This document shows positions 22,475-34,442 of a stretch of 64,000 bases of DNA, in pieces (position 1 is the stretch's first letter; every line of letters begins with the position of its first letter). The notes under the pieces are model-generated. The model was not told the DNA's origin. It worked only from the letters and a program-made list of their open reading frames with translations, and made no database searches. A program made the position numbers and the translations under genes. The DNA comes from Nyssa sinensis (taxonomy: Eukaryota > Streptophyta > Magnoliopsida > Cornales > Nyssaceae), in contig CM018051.1 of the NCBI GenBank assembly GCA_008638375.1, positions 39,491,677 to 39,555,676 of the forward strand, written 5' to 3'.

Positions 22475-24480
22475 GAAAGCGTAGGGAGAATTTAACATTG
22501 CAAAAATATACTAGTTTATTAATCAAGAACTAATAAAGTTAGGTTTAAGTAATTATGATCATTGTCTTACTTATCACTAAACTTAATAGTATGAGGTTGA
22601 TTACTGCCTAAGAAATCTTATTGTTAAATTACTTAAACAACGAATTCAAGTATGTCAAGTATCATAATAAAATACTTAAATAAGGACATGAATATCTATG
22701 TAAGAAACTGTCATGGGTAATAAAACCAAGCACAAACTGCAAAAATTCAATAATAAAAAATAATGATGTACAAGTTCGCAAAACTCTTAACTCACAAAAA
22801 ACTAACATATTACCTCTAGTGATTTACTTGCTAATCCACTTGCAGCTTTTCATTGTACTCTTCAACTTTGAATAGATTTTACTAGCTCTAGCACCATCCA
22901 CAATCAATTGATTTACCACCTTTCGTAGTGTACAAGCTCCATGCCATGAAAGTACGTGCACTAGACCTTCTATATGCTCATACGTGTACTACATTGACAC
23001 TAGGTATATAGAATCTCAACCATAGGGAACCAAACCTTGTATATGCAAACTATATGAATAAAAAAAATGCAAAACATTGCTCTGTATTCTCTATGCTTCA
23101 AGGGGCTAAGATTTTTTTTTTCTATGTACATAATATATAGTACCTTATTTATATTATAAAATTCCTGTAGTCGCCCTAAACCAAGCTGGAAAAGGTTTTG
23201 TACATGAAGATGGCAAGTTCATGGTCAAATCGCAGCAAAATAACCCATGCGCATTCGAACGGGAACACACCATATGTTGGAACGAGAATCACTCCTTCGT
23301 TCGGACGAGGAGAGATTAGAATTCACCCTCTGTTTTTCGACGAGAATAAACAGGATTTTTCGAATAACCTTATTTTTTTACGAAATAAAAGAAGTTTAGA
23401 AATTTTTAAAATGACTTTCTGCATAAGTCTATTATCCTATAGTCAAAATTAATTCATTTAAGGCCAAATTAATCACAATTAAGTGTATATCTAACTCTAA
23501 AATAATTCTAAGGTGTGTAGCTAATGAAAATACATAATATGCATGAGTACATTCTTTGAATTAATAATATGCTTCCTCCGTGGATGAGGATTTGTTTTGT
23601 TTAGAGGTCCCTCAGTATGGTTGAAACATTTTCTTGTTACAGATCATTGATATTGTCTTCTGTAATAAAGTTTCTTCCGTTGAAAAGATAAAAAAACAGT
23701 CTTTGAATTACACACTTTTTAGACCTTGTTATATTTACGAGGTGTCTCGAGTCATTTTTTCATGACTAGCAGTAGACAGTAGACTATATGACTCAACACT
23801 AACTCGTGATCGGAATTACTGTTTAAATAAATACAACTTTTTTAAAAAGAATTTTCATTATAAATTGTTCAAATTTTCTAACAGATAGTATTTATATGTC
23901 AACCCCGTCATTGAGCAGCAAGTTATAAGCATGATTTTATATTATGAGACTGAAAGTTTTTCTCTTAAAATTGATTTATTCTTATGGCCTTTGACATGAA
24001 GTTAACGATTGGGGTTTGTGATATAAAAAATTTACTCTTCTGAGGTTTTAGATAGAGATGATTTTCTATGAATTTTTAAGATTGAAATTTTTTTTGAGGG
24101 ACCTTCATGTAGTTTGTAGTATATTATAAAATATTATGCTCTATTTAATATAGTTATATACATTATATATTTGAAATTAATTTAATATAACTTATGACGA
24201 ATACCCAAAATGATCTAATAAATAGAAAAAGATAAAAAATAAAGAACAAATATAGAATTATTGTAAATTAATGGGTTCCATGCATCCATGTGATATATGA
24301 TGAAAGCAACAAGTCAAAACTCAATTGATTGAAATGAATGGCCAAGAAATCAAGCGGTGATCAATACCTAAAGTGGCAAATCAAATGGAGGCGACAAGTA
24401 AAAATTCAGTGTTAAAGTGGTAAATTTTTATCTATATAAAGACATGACGGGTAAATTTATACACAATAAAATTTAGAGAC
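22475..24480. other. Unassigned AT-rich DNA
   Basis: About 2 kb with no gene, RNA gene or bounded element that I can support. The only open frame of note is 23198-23452 (84 codons, plus), with no recognisable motif. The left third may be the LTR remnant suggested by the primer-site-like sequence at 22457. A TATATAAAG box at 24435-24443 could belong to the gene starting at 24766. Confidence 0.5.
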
Positions 24481-24483
24481 AAA

Positions 24484-24631
24484 AGGCTTGTTTGATTGTT
24501 CCATCAACTTTACAACAAGAATAACTTCGAAAATATTGTCCAAACGTGAAATTGATTTTGCTGGAATTAATTACTGGAGAATCAAAATTGATCAATTCTT
24601 CACCGGCTAATGCTTGGCCAAACACGGCCTT
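24484..24631. mobile_element. Possible MITE (about 148 bp)
   Basis: The ends form an imperfect inverted pair, AGGCTTGTTTG on the left and CAAACACGGCCTT on the right. They resemble the GGCCNTGTTTGG-type termini of plant MITEs. No clear target duplication was found, so this is tentative. It would sit about 135 bp upstream of the start codon at 24766. Confidence 0.3.
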
Positions 24632-24765
24632 ACTTTACAAAGGTTACATCCCGCGTCATTAGGACTTTATGGATGCAGCGACCACGACTTAGATTTCTTC
24701 CTTCAACTTCTTTGACTAGTAGTCGAGTCGAGAGAGGTTAATGATATTCTCTGCTTCTGCTTACA

Positions 24766-25766
24766 ATGGGAGCAGAATCAGATAAGCAACAACCATGGAA
24801 GATCCGTATTCATGCCAAGTCCAAATACTTCAATTTCAAGTTCAAGGCCAACAATATTGTACCCACTTGGAAGTTCATTCCATTCTCCGTCAACCTCAAC
24901 CTTCGTCATTCCCTTCTCAAAGTGAAATCAGAGCCCCAAGTTCCATTTCCTAGGAAACGAAATTCCTTCCGGATCCTCCCTAAATTCCAGCCTCGACCCA
25001 CCAAGAACAAAGCCATTCCAACCTCGAATTATGAACACCCAAAAGCTAATTTCCCAGTGAATTATTCGAGGCATTTTGGTTATGAGGTATTTGAATTTAG
25101 GAAAAATGCAATTTCACTGAATTTAATAGCAAAATGATGTTTTTTCCCATATGTTTTTTGTATGGGTATTGCCCAATTTCTTTATTTAATTAATTGGTCA
25201 TATTGTACATTTTATTCTTAATATTTAACTACTTGACTTTTAAGCTGATTGTTTCAATTTGATTATTGTACTTGTAGGAACCCATATGTATCAGTTCAAT
25301 AGTCGCTGGGTTCCTTGCTCTTCTGTTTCAGTCAATCTCTCAGAAAGAACAGAAAGGAATCACCATCTTATACAGTTTGATCATCTTGCTATACCTTGCT
25401 TTAATATTCAAGAAATTTCTTACAAAAAGAACAAGGATCATATTGGCAATTTTATTTATAGTAATTGTGAGTTGCACAGTTGGGATTTATCCAAGTAACA
25501 TTTCAAAATTTAGAGAAGGCTATATTTCAAATTGTCTTTGGCAAGCATGGAACTTTGCTGCCTCTTTTGGTCAGGTAAAAGTAGTTTTTGTATTATTTTC
25601 GCATATACAGTTTGTGAATAATAGATTACTATAGGATTCTTGTATAGGAATGAAAAAACCATGTTAATCTAATTGTTTAATTATAATCACTTGGTATTTT
25701 CAGGTAGTCTTGTCAAGCTTTTCACAAGACATGGGAGCTCATAGAGGGGACAATTATTTGGGTTAA
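24766..25766 (+). CDS. Three-exon gene for an unrecognised membrane protein
   Basis: Exons are 24766-25086, 25278-25574 and 25704-25766. Introns are 25087-25277 and 25575-25703, both GT-AG and both phase 0, giving 226 residues. I do not recognise the family. Residues 1-107 are basic and rich in Lys, Arg, Phe and Pro (WKIRIHAKSKYFNFKFKA), possibly an organelle-targeting or cytosolic tail. Exon 2 encodes three hydrophobic stretches, at about 111-128, 136-152 and 160-178, so an integral membrane protein is inferred. The C-terminus is short and polar. Three exons joining without a frame break or stop support a real gene. It is the only host-gene candidate here. It lies between decayed LTR sequence and Cop-E, so a truncated gene fragment is also possible. 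Confidence 0.55.
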
Positions 25767-26076
25767 TGGACCTTTTAACTTCACTTCATAGCAAGCTATT
25801 TCTGGTGTTGGTTATTTTTTTGACATTTCATTCTCAGTTCTTAATGTTTCATACTTGAATTGCTGAAGTCTATACATTTTGTTGAAATATCTTCTAGTGG
25901 GATATTGTTGTAACATCTATGACATTTCTAATGCTATTTGGTTGGATAGAAAAACATATTAACACTTCTTATTGACATATATGCGAGCATGTATAATCAT
26001 ATATGGTTTTTATCATTGTTTACACTTGTGAAAGAATGCAAATATCTCACTTAATTTTAGTTCTATAGGTTATATT
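25767..26076 (+). other. Non-coding sequence downstream of the candidate gene
   Basis: About 300 bp, T-rich, probably 3' UTR and flank of the gene ending at 25766. Cop-E is inserted at its right end. No polyadenylation signal could be fixed with confidence. Confidence 0.4.
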
Positions 26077-26254
26077 TAAAGAGTTTTGATGAATATTGCA
26101 TTGCTCCATTACCAAGTGTACATTACAATATATACAGCTAAATGAAAAACCAATCCCACTAATCTAGGTTGTACAATGGGATATGAAATCAGCTAAATAA
26201 GGAGAAAATTACAATAAGATTACAATCAGGAAAAAAGCAAAACTCTCCAAAAAT
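26077..26254 (-). repeat. Cop-E 3' LTR
   Basis: 178 bp, about 95 per cent identical by eye to 29310-29489. The common part runs from TAAAGAGTTTTGATG to CTCTCCAAAAATA on the plus strand. Confidence 0.88.
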
Positions 26255-26271
26255 AACCAAGTGTTATTTTT

Positions 26272-29229
26272 CTATAAAGCAAGAAATTCATCTTGCATGA
26301 CAGCACGCCAATGCAAATGCTTGTTGGCTTGGGTGAAGGAGGTGGGCTCTATTTGAGAGAGGGAGGAGGAGATAATAGTGTGGAGAGAGAAAGGTTTTTT
26401 GGGCTTGTAGATGTTATTTTGCGCACGAGTGACCATACGAGAGGGTTGGACTGGTGTAGAGGAAAGGGAAGAACTAGTGTTAGTGGGTTGGGCAGGTTGG
26501 GTGATTGGGTGGCATGGGACGAGAGGGGTAGAACAGGTGGCACCGTGGCATGGTAAAGGTAAGGATGGGGCGCGAGGATCTGGAGGCATGGGAGATGAAC
26601 TAGAACAACTACGTACCTGTGGTGGAGAAGAACGAGAAGCAACCTTGGAAGAAGACGAAGTGGAAGCATCATGTGGAGTAGTAGAGTGACAAGAAGAGGG
26701 AATGGTGGGAAGTAAAGATGGTGGAGAAGAAGGTAAGACAACGGAATCAAGGGCGTCTTGGGTGGGTGTGGTGACGTTGTCCAAGTTCTTGCCTGGAAAA
26801 ATGGAAAGATACTTGAAAAAGGTTTGGTTAGAGATGCACAAGTTAGGATAGGAGTTAGTTTTGTAGGGAAATATATGCTCAAAGAAGACAACATGTCTAG
26901 ATACAAAGAAACGATTAGAGGAAATGTCAAAGCAAAGAAAGGAATGATGAGGTAGGGAAAAACTGAGATACACACATGGTCAAGAGCGGGGTTCAAGTTT
27001 ATGGGTGTTATATGGTTGAAGCCAATGGTAACAGAGACAACCAAAAACTCGAAGGGAAGTGTATTTGGGTTTATGCCTAAATAATTTGTGATAGGGTGTA
27101 TCATGGTTGAGAACGGGTGTGGGCATGCGGTTAATGAGATAAATGGCACTTTGAAAGGCATGAGACCAAAAACGAAGAGGGATGGCAGCAGTGTGGAGAA
27201 GCATGAGGCTAGTTTCCACAATATGACGATGTTTGCGTTCAGCGAAGCCAACATGTTCGGGTGTATCGGGTGAAGAGGTGAGATGTTGGATTCCATGTTG
27301 AGCTAAAAGGTGAGAAAGTGCTTGGTACTCCCCACCACCATCTGTGTATACGGTTTTGATTTTAGTGTGAAATTAATTTTCAATAAGTTTGTTGAATTTC
27401 TCAAAAACCTTAAACACATCAGATTTCAACTTGAGAGGATATAACCAAGTGTACTTTGTTAAATGATCAATAAAGATAACATAATATCAAAAATTTCCAG
27501 AAGAGGTCACAGGGGCCGGACCCCAAACATCCGAATAAACAACTTGAAAAGGTTTATCACAACCAATAGAGGAATTCTTAAATAATAGTTTATGACTTTT
27601 GTTACATAGACAAGAATCACACATTTTATTTGTAGAGGAATCTAAAAAAGGAATTTTATTGCTAGCTAGAATTTTCCTTTGAATTGGAGGAGAATGATGT
27701 CCAAGACGTTGATGCCATAGTTAGGAAGAGAGAGCAACAGAAGCAGAAGGAGTGAAAGTGGACGGTTGGAGAGGTGAGGTTAAGGATGACCACTCATACA
27801 AGTTGTGCCTACTCCGGCCTTTTGCCATGGATGCCCCCGTATTCAAATCCTTCACAAGAAAATAGTTAGGGAAAAATTCAATTGAAGTATGATTTTGTTT
27901 GCAAAATTGAGAAACAGATATTAGATTTTTTTTAATCAAAGGTGCACACAAAATATTATCCAATGTAAAAGAGGCAGTAGGAGAATCAAGTGAAAAAGAA
28001 CCAACATGAGAGATAGAGATGCTATTACCATTGCCAACTACAACATCTTCATTTCCAACACAATCTGAGTGCATAGAGAGATTCTGGAGGTCAAAAGTAA
28101 TATAATGTGTGGCCCTAGAGTCAAGGACCCAATTATTTTTGGAGTGAATTGGCTCTCCTTCAACAAGATGCGTTTGAGGTCGAGAAAAATAAGAGGATGG
28201 ATGGCCACGAGAGCGACAAGTCTTTGCACTATGTCCTGGTTTATCACACAATTGACAAATAATACGAGGTTGGCCTTGATTTCCCTGATAATGTTTTTGA
28301 TTCCACGAAGGTGAGTATGATTGGAGATTCAAAGAATGCATACCTCATCCGTACGAAGGCTGTTGCCAATTGGTTTGCATATGATTAGGCTGAGAGTTTT
28401 TTTCACTAGGGTTGGTGTCCAAGTCATGAGTGGTATTATTGTAGCCACCATAATGGCCTCCTCGACCACTATGGCCTTTTTGAATCAATTGTGCAGTGAC
28501 CAGTAATTTTTCTTCCTTTGGCTTTCCATGGTTGCAAATTAATTCCTCATCAAGTAATTTATCATAGAGGTCCTCAAAAGAAATAGGATTATCACGAATG
28601 CGAACTGCTGCCGCCAATTCTTTAAACTCATCGCCTAATCCATTCAAGATGTAGGTCACGATTTGAGAATCATTCAGAGGATGCCCAATAAGTGCTAGAT
28701 CATCAACAAGGCTTTTCACTCTGCTCATATATGCAGCCACTGTCTTTCCTTCCTTCTTGTTTGACATAAGAGAAGTTATAATAGAAATCATTCGGGTATT
28801 GGAACGATTAGCAAAGCTCATTTCTAATTTGTTCCAAGCATCGGTAGAGGTGATACAATTGTTTATCATTGGGCTGATTGTGCTATTAACGGTGGCTTGA
28901 ATGCCAAGAAGCACAAGACGATCCTAACGAGTCCAAAGAAGATATCCAGGGTCGGTTTGCAACGCGCATGGATAAATTCCATCGACAAAACCAAGGAGTC
29001 CATAACCAAAAAGAAGATTGGTCATTTGGGACTTCCATGATGCATAGTTCCCGCCGTTCCTTGCAAGCTTGAATGGAATCTGAGAAGAGGCATTAAGGGA
29101 TATCAGATTTCCATTAGCAGGAAGAAGATTACCTTGAGTCATAGCGTTCGCAGGTGTTGGGACAGTCGCCGACTCCGAAACTGCTGCTGAAGTTGTCGGT
29201 GTTGTGACAGAAGTCTGGGAGTTCTCCAT
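26272..29229 (-). pseudogene. Cop-E gag-protease-integrase, RT and RNase H deleted
   Basis: The copia polyprotein has its first ATG at 29229 (MENSQTSV). Gag is 28345-29229. The zinc knuckle CQLCDKPGHSAKTC lies near 28220-28265. In the protease, DSGAT reads D-S-R-A-T, so it is probably inactive. GAG-pre-integrase (LWHQRLGHHS) lies near 27690. Integrase keeps its D, D and E (SDVWGP, TDGGGEY, FAERKHRH) at about 27230-27560. RT starts at HWRAVMQDEFLAL and ends at 26272, right beside the 3' LTR. Internal stops in one frame are TAG 28924, TGA 28345, TAA 27721, TGA 27487, TAA 27373 and TGA 26980. No frameshift was seen. Confidence 0.88.
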
Positions 29230-29293
29230 TGTTGTGATAACAATGAAAGACACAGCTAGGATAGGCAAAGGATCAAACTCTATTTAGGATAGA

Positions 29294-29309
29294 GAGGGCT
29301 CTGATACTA
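29294..29309 (-). other. Cop-E primer binding site
   Basis: The minus strand reads TAGTATCAGAGCCC directly after the 5' LTR, one change from TGGTATCAGAGC. Confidence 0.75.
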
Positions 29310-29489
29310 TAAAGAGTTTTGATGAATATTGCATTGCTCCATTACCAAGTGTACATTACAATATATACAGCTAAATGAAAAACCAATCCCATTAATCTAG
29401 GTTGTACAATGGGATATGAAATTATCTAAATAAGGAGAAAATTACAATAAGATTACAACCAGAAAAGAAAGTAAAACTCTCCAAAAATA
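29310..29489 (-). repeat. Cop-E 5' LTR
   Basis: 180 bp direct repeat of 26077-26254 in the same orientation. It lies upstream of the primer site in element direction. Confidence 0.88.
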
Positions 29490-32258
29490 GATGTGGTAAC
29501 ATTGTGCTTTGTCAATATTTCCTGACATTCTAACATAACTTGAATCAAAAGAGAAAGAATGCTATGTATCAAAAATATTATCACAATAGCCTAAGCCTGT
29601 CTGGTTTTAGCCATAAGCTTATAAATAGATTAGGAAATCATCCACATCACTAGACTTTTGCTAGTTGAAAAGCGTCGAAGGCATTGTGAAGGGTGTGAAT
29701 GACAGGTTGTAAGGCTTTGGCGTCCATTGATGAGCATAAAAAATTATTGGATCAACCACTATCTACCTCATTGATGATGGTTTTCCAATATCTTCTTCCT
29801 GTCTTTTAGTTGGAAGGGTGTCTACTTAGTTTACATATGCAATGGACTGTTCCTCAAGATTGTTGTATAAGCTCCATAGATGGATTAGGTTGTCCAACCC
29901 TTCTTTGTACAAAAAATCAAATTCAAGTTACAATGCTAACTAATCATGGTGGCATGATTGCAATTGGTAATTTCAAATATTTATGAATTACTAAAGAGTT
30001 GAATGTATAAATGTGTCATGTAAAAAAAAAAAAGAATTATTAACTATGAAGTATAAAAGACTCCTTACCAATGATAAGATTCAATGAAGTAATTCAGTAT
30101 GGAACCATGTCACCCAAATCCCAGTTACATAAATCCAACCAAGCATGGAAATAGTAAGCAGAGCAGCATAAGATGTGAAGCCCATGAATGAAAATGATAA
30201 TCTCGTATACTAAACATTAGTATAATAATACACCCTTAAACTACTCACCTTTTTTTAATTTTTTTTTCTTTTATAAAAATCTTAATTTAAATCACGTGGA
30301 GTGTCTCACACATTGGACTTTACATTTTTATTTTTATTTTTTTGCACTTCACTTTGATTGAAAACTTCTATTGCAAGCTTCATGCAGACTTCTCCAGTTA
30401 ATTAGTCTGATATAGTAGCCATTTTGGGTAGGATTGCATTTTGGTCCTTTCTTTGAACAGGATGCCCATGGCCACGCCCATGTATGTGTCTCAGCCCCTT
30501 TCAGATGTGCTGTTTGTTGAGTCTGAGACTCTTGAGGGTTCTGTGTGTGTCTTCTCTGTTTTCTGTTGTTTGTTGTTGGGCCTCCAATAGCCTCCACTGT
30601 TGAATATTTTAGCAAAAATAAAATTAAAAAATAGATTTTCTTTTTACCCATTCAACCCAGTTGAAACTACTAAACCTATTCTTTAGCCACTTCATTGATT
30701 TCCTGCATCAGTTGAGATTTTTATCTCTCTTATTTATTTTTATATATATATATATATATATGTATATACACACACATATATATATATATGGAAGTGGTTA
30801 AATAGAAAGATGATCACGAAAATCTTTCGACTTCTCCTCTTTTCATAGTCTCTCTCAAATCTCTAGATGTCTTTCAAATCCATGCTCTTTTTCATAAAAA
30901 GTTTATTGGACTATGGAGTCTCTCTCTATATTATATTTGTGATTTTTTGTATTACTAGACAACTCGATATGGATTAGTTCACCCCTGAGGATGTGCCCTA
31001 CAATTTAGCATTATGCTTGTAAGATTTGGTTGAATTTTGGAGTTATCGGTGACCGTCAACACTTATACGTGGGAAGGCTTTACGGCTTTAAGACAATGCA
31101 TAGCATACCTCTCAAAACTCACAAGTCAGATCTTTCCTTTTGTATTAATTTTATGTTCTATAGTTTTATTGGATTGCCTAGTTTTATTATTATCATGAAT
31201 TCTTTTTTATAATAGATGTTATTAATTGTTTACAAATATAAATAGAGAATTTTAAGGATTTTCCCTAACATCCACTTCCTCTTTGCTTTTTGTTCTTCCT
31301 CAAAAGTCTCTCTCTCTCTCTTGGGTTTTTAAACAATTGCTATTTTAGTTCTTCATGAAGCCCTTGATATAGTCAACTAATTTTCTTAAATGTTTTTTTT
31401 ATGAGAATGAAGAATGCCACTTGGTCTTCCATTTAAGCAAAAGATGGAAGCACTTCCTTTTTATTCCCCCTTTTTCTCTTCCAAAATATATATATATATA
31501 TATAAGAGAATGTGTGTGCGCGCGTGCTTGCATGCATATTTAGTTTTCTTTTTTTGTCAATAACGTAGTGATTAGCAAGAACAAAAAATCATTGGATTCC
31601 ATGTAATAGTGGAAGTTTGATTTATTTCCCCTATTTTCTGTAACTGCCTAATCAAAAATTGGCCATCTCTTTTTCAAAAAGCATACTCCCATTCTTGTGT
31701 GACCTCTAGTTCACTTGTTGCATTTGCTTGAACATATCTCAAATCTCAATCAAGTCTTATGTTCAGACTTAAATCAATCAATTAGTGTAAGGTCTCCCTT
31801 TTCAATGTTAATGGTGTATTAAGTAATGTGTGAAACTCTGAAAGGTAAATTGAATATTATTTTTTTGGTAGGTTGTTGGAAATTGTCATCCGACCATTTT
31901 GGTTATCTGTTTTATTCTTTTGCCATGTTTGGTAAGTCTAAATGAAATACAAATCTCATGAAATAGAAATGGAATGATCATTGTCATTTCTCATATATTG
32001 TCCAATTTTAATGATAGAGTGGAATGAAATGAAAATTAATTTTACTAAGATATCATAATTCAACACAATGGCTTATATGTAATTAATTTTTGTCGACCCA
32101 AAAAATTGTAAATAATTGAATCAATAAGGTAATTCACATTTGGTGTGTGTGTGTATATATTAAATCACCACCAAAAGTTAAACTTTCTCTCTTCCCAAAC
32201 TAATCAATTTGTACACAACTATCAAAAAATCTCTAAATCACTATGCAAAACAAAAAAA
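29490..32258. other. Unassigned AT-rich DNA between Cop-E and Cop-F
   Basis: About 2.8 kb with TA microsatellites (30737-30790 and 31488-31504), poly-T stretches and no open frame with a recognisable motif. The longest frame (30349-30651, minus, 100 codons) is low-complexity and unsupported. I see no bounded mobile element. It may be ordinary intergenic DNA that includes the Cop-F insertion site. Confidence 0.5.
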
Positions 32259-32425
32259 TGAATGAGATTATTAAATAGAATACAAGAATCTAAGCCTTAT
32301 AGGAACGTACTGAAAAGAATATACAGAGAGTCAAAGAGAATGAATAGGGCAGAGATTTTAGAGAGGGAAAAAATATGCTTCTACTTTTTATTACTTCTTT
32401 TTCACACTTTCAATTTACATCATCA

Positions 32426-32470
<45 letters not shown>

Positions 32471-32584
32471 CAACAAACTCTAGTTTCTTAAATTCTGTTA
32501 TAGGTTGTTGCAGTCAGCTGGATTCAGTTGGAGTTGGTTTGGCTGTTTTAGCTTGTTGCAGTTTGAGAGCAGGATTGGTTAACA
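32259..32584 (-). repeat. Cop-F 3' LTR (outer end inferred)
   Basis: On the minus strand the LTR starts TGTTAACC at 32584, directly after a polypurine stretch GTAAGGGGA. The other end is placed at the TG at 32259 by composition only, because the partner LTR lies outside the window. It contains a TA microsatellite at 32431-32467. Confidence 0.6.
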
Positions 32585-32589
32585 TCCCC

Positions 32590-32960
32590 TTACAAACTGA
32601 TGGCATGGGTGAAGGCCAGCAGTTTGGATCTTAGAGTGAGGAACTTGTTTGAGGGAAGGCCTTTGGTGAAGATGTTAGCAAGTTGATCTTCAGAGGGCAC
32701 AAAGTATAGAGTGGTGGCCTTTCTTGTAACCTATCTCTAACATAATGAGAATCTATTTCTATGTGTTTAGTTCTGCCATGGAATACTGGATTGGATGTCA
32801 ATGCCATGGCTGAGATATTATCACAGCAGAGAACTGGGGGTTGTTTGAGATACAAGTGGAGATCTTGGAAGAGCATTTTAACCCATGATAATTCAGCTGT
32901 TGTGATTGCCATGGCCTTATACTTGGCTTCTGTGGAGGACCTGGGGACAGTGCTCTGTTT
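32590..32960 (-). pseudogene. Cop-F RNase H remnant
   Basis: The end of the copia polyprotein, which degrades RNA in the RNA-DNA hybrid. Visible are TTAELSWVKMLFQDL, CCDNISAMALTSNPVFHGR and KHIEIDSHYVRDR. The frame changes after the last motif: the usual QLADIFTKGL-type tail is found in another frame. The enzyme is therefore broken. Confidence 0.85.
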
Positions 32961-33614
32961 CTTGGCACTCTAGTGAATTGGATTGAAACCAAGGTAGAGG
33001 AGGAGGCCAGTGGTTGATTTCCTATCAAGTGGATCACTTGCCTAGTCTACATCTGAGTAGGCCTCAAGAGTTAAAGCTGTGGGATGGTAATGGAGGCCAA
33101 CAGTGGGACTGCCCTTGAGATACCTCAGAATCCTTTTGACAGCTGAGAAATGGTTATCTGTTGGATTGTGCATATGTTGATAAACTGTGTTAACAACAAA
33201 AGAAATATCTGGTCTGATGAAGGTTAGATATTGTAAGGCCCCAACTAAGGATCTGAAAGGAGTGGGGTTTAAGAGTGGTTGGCCAGATGTTTGACTCAAG
33301 TGAAAGGTAGAGGGACATGGAGTTTTACAGGCCTTGCAGTCAAGCATTTGAGCTTTTACAAGAAGATCTTTGAGGTACTTTTGTTGAGAAACAAATAGGC
33401 CTTGGAGAGTGTGGGAGATTTTCAGGCCTAGGAAATAATGTAGAGGGCCCAAGTCTTTCAGATCAAATGTCTGGCTTAGTTGATGAATTAGAGTTTAGAC
33501 ATAGGAGGGATCATTACTTGTTACTATAATATCATCAACATATAAAAGGAGGATTGTAGTAGAGGAGCCTTGGTGTTTGAGAAAGAAGGAGGTATCAGCT
33601 ATAGATTGGGTGAA

Positions 33615-33622
33615 GTTTAGGG
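33615..33622. repeat. 8-bp target duplication of the hAT-like element, left copy
   Basis: GTTTAGGG, repeated exactly at 34443-34450. Confidence 0.95.
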
Positions 33623-34442
33623 CAATGTTTTAAAACTTGGACTGGACCAGCCGGTTCAACCGGTTGAACCATCGACCGGTTCATAAAATGGTCCGATTTA
33701 ACCCATAAAACTGCTTATAGTTCAAAACCGTTCTAAAAATACAAAACCGTTTAAAACCGGCAGGTCGGACCGTCGAACCGGGTGACTCGGTACTGGGTCA
33801 CCGGTTCACACTAGTTATATATAAAAGGCATCAACTACGGCTGAATGAATCTTTTATAAACTTCCTTATCTTTTGGTCTTTCATCTTCAAACGATGTGGG
33901 AGAGTAGGAGCTCGAAGTGTGCTTTTATGACCATACTACTCCTAAAGCCTTTCAGGTGTAAGTGATGTGGGACCAATGTCTTTGCTCAAACCTTCGCCTA
34001 GTTGGTTCAAATTTCTTGTAAGAGTTAATTTCATCAAAAAATTATTACATATTATGCATTCACTTTTTTTAATCCTTATTATGTTAGAAATTTATAGGTA
34101 GCTAAATTATTAAAATGAACCTTTTACACTTCTTCATCTCTCATTCATCAGAATTCTTAATCTATTTTGGATTTGGATACAAAACTCTCAATTTTTCTAT
34201 TTGTAAATCATTTTACAAATTTGAATTTTTGCTTTCCTTTGCCATTCATAATTTACTATATAGTATTTACAATTTTATTTCATATTTTAAATAATTTTAT
34301 ATATTATTAATATTATAATAAATATATTTATGACATAATTATGATATCATGGTTCAATTCTGGTTAACCCAACGGTTGAACTGGTGACCCGTGACCCGAT
34401 TATTTTTCCGGTTCGCTGAATAGTCTGGGTTTTAAAACATTG
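33623..34442. mobile_element. hAT-like non-autonomous DNA transposon (820 bp)
   Basis: Its ends are perfect 14-bp inverted repeats, CAATGTTTTAAAAC and its complement, flanked by the 8-bp duplication GTTTAGGG. An 8-bp duplication and a CARNG-type terminus are the hallmarks of the hAT superfamily. It has no coding capacity. Both subterminal regions are rich in GGTTCAACCGG-type motifs, possibly transposase binding sites. It is inserted in the Cop-F RT. Confidence 0.92.

Larger units (their letters stand above)
26077..29489 (-). mobile_element. Cop-E: internally deleted Ty1/copia retrotransposon
   Basis: A 3.4 kb minus-strand element with short LTRs of about 180 bp. Order in element direction is LTR, primer site, gag, protease, integrase, a few residues of RT, then the 3' LTR. 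RT beyond its first motif and all of RNase H are missing. The remaining gag-pol stays in one reading frame with six internal stops. No convincing TSD was found, perhaps because the LTR ends are not TG/CA as read. Confidence 0.9.

Noticed and set aside
26349..27296. 315-codon Pro/Leu-rich minus frame
   Set aside because: It is an overlapping frame of the Cop-E integrase and linker, whose real frame shows integrase and RT motifs.
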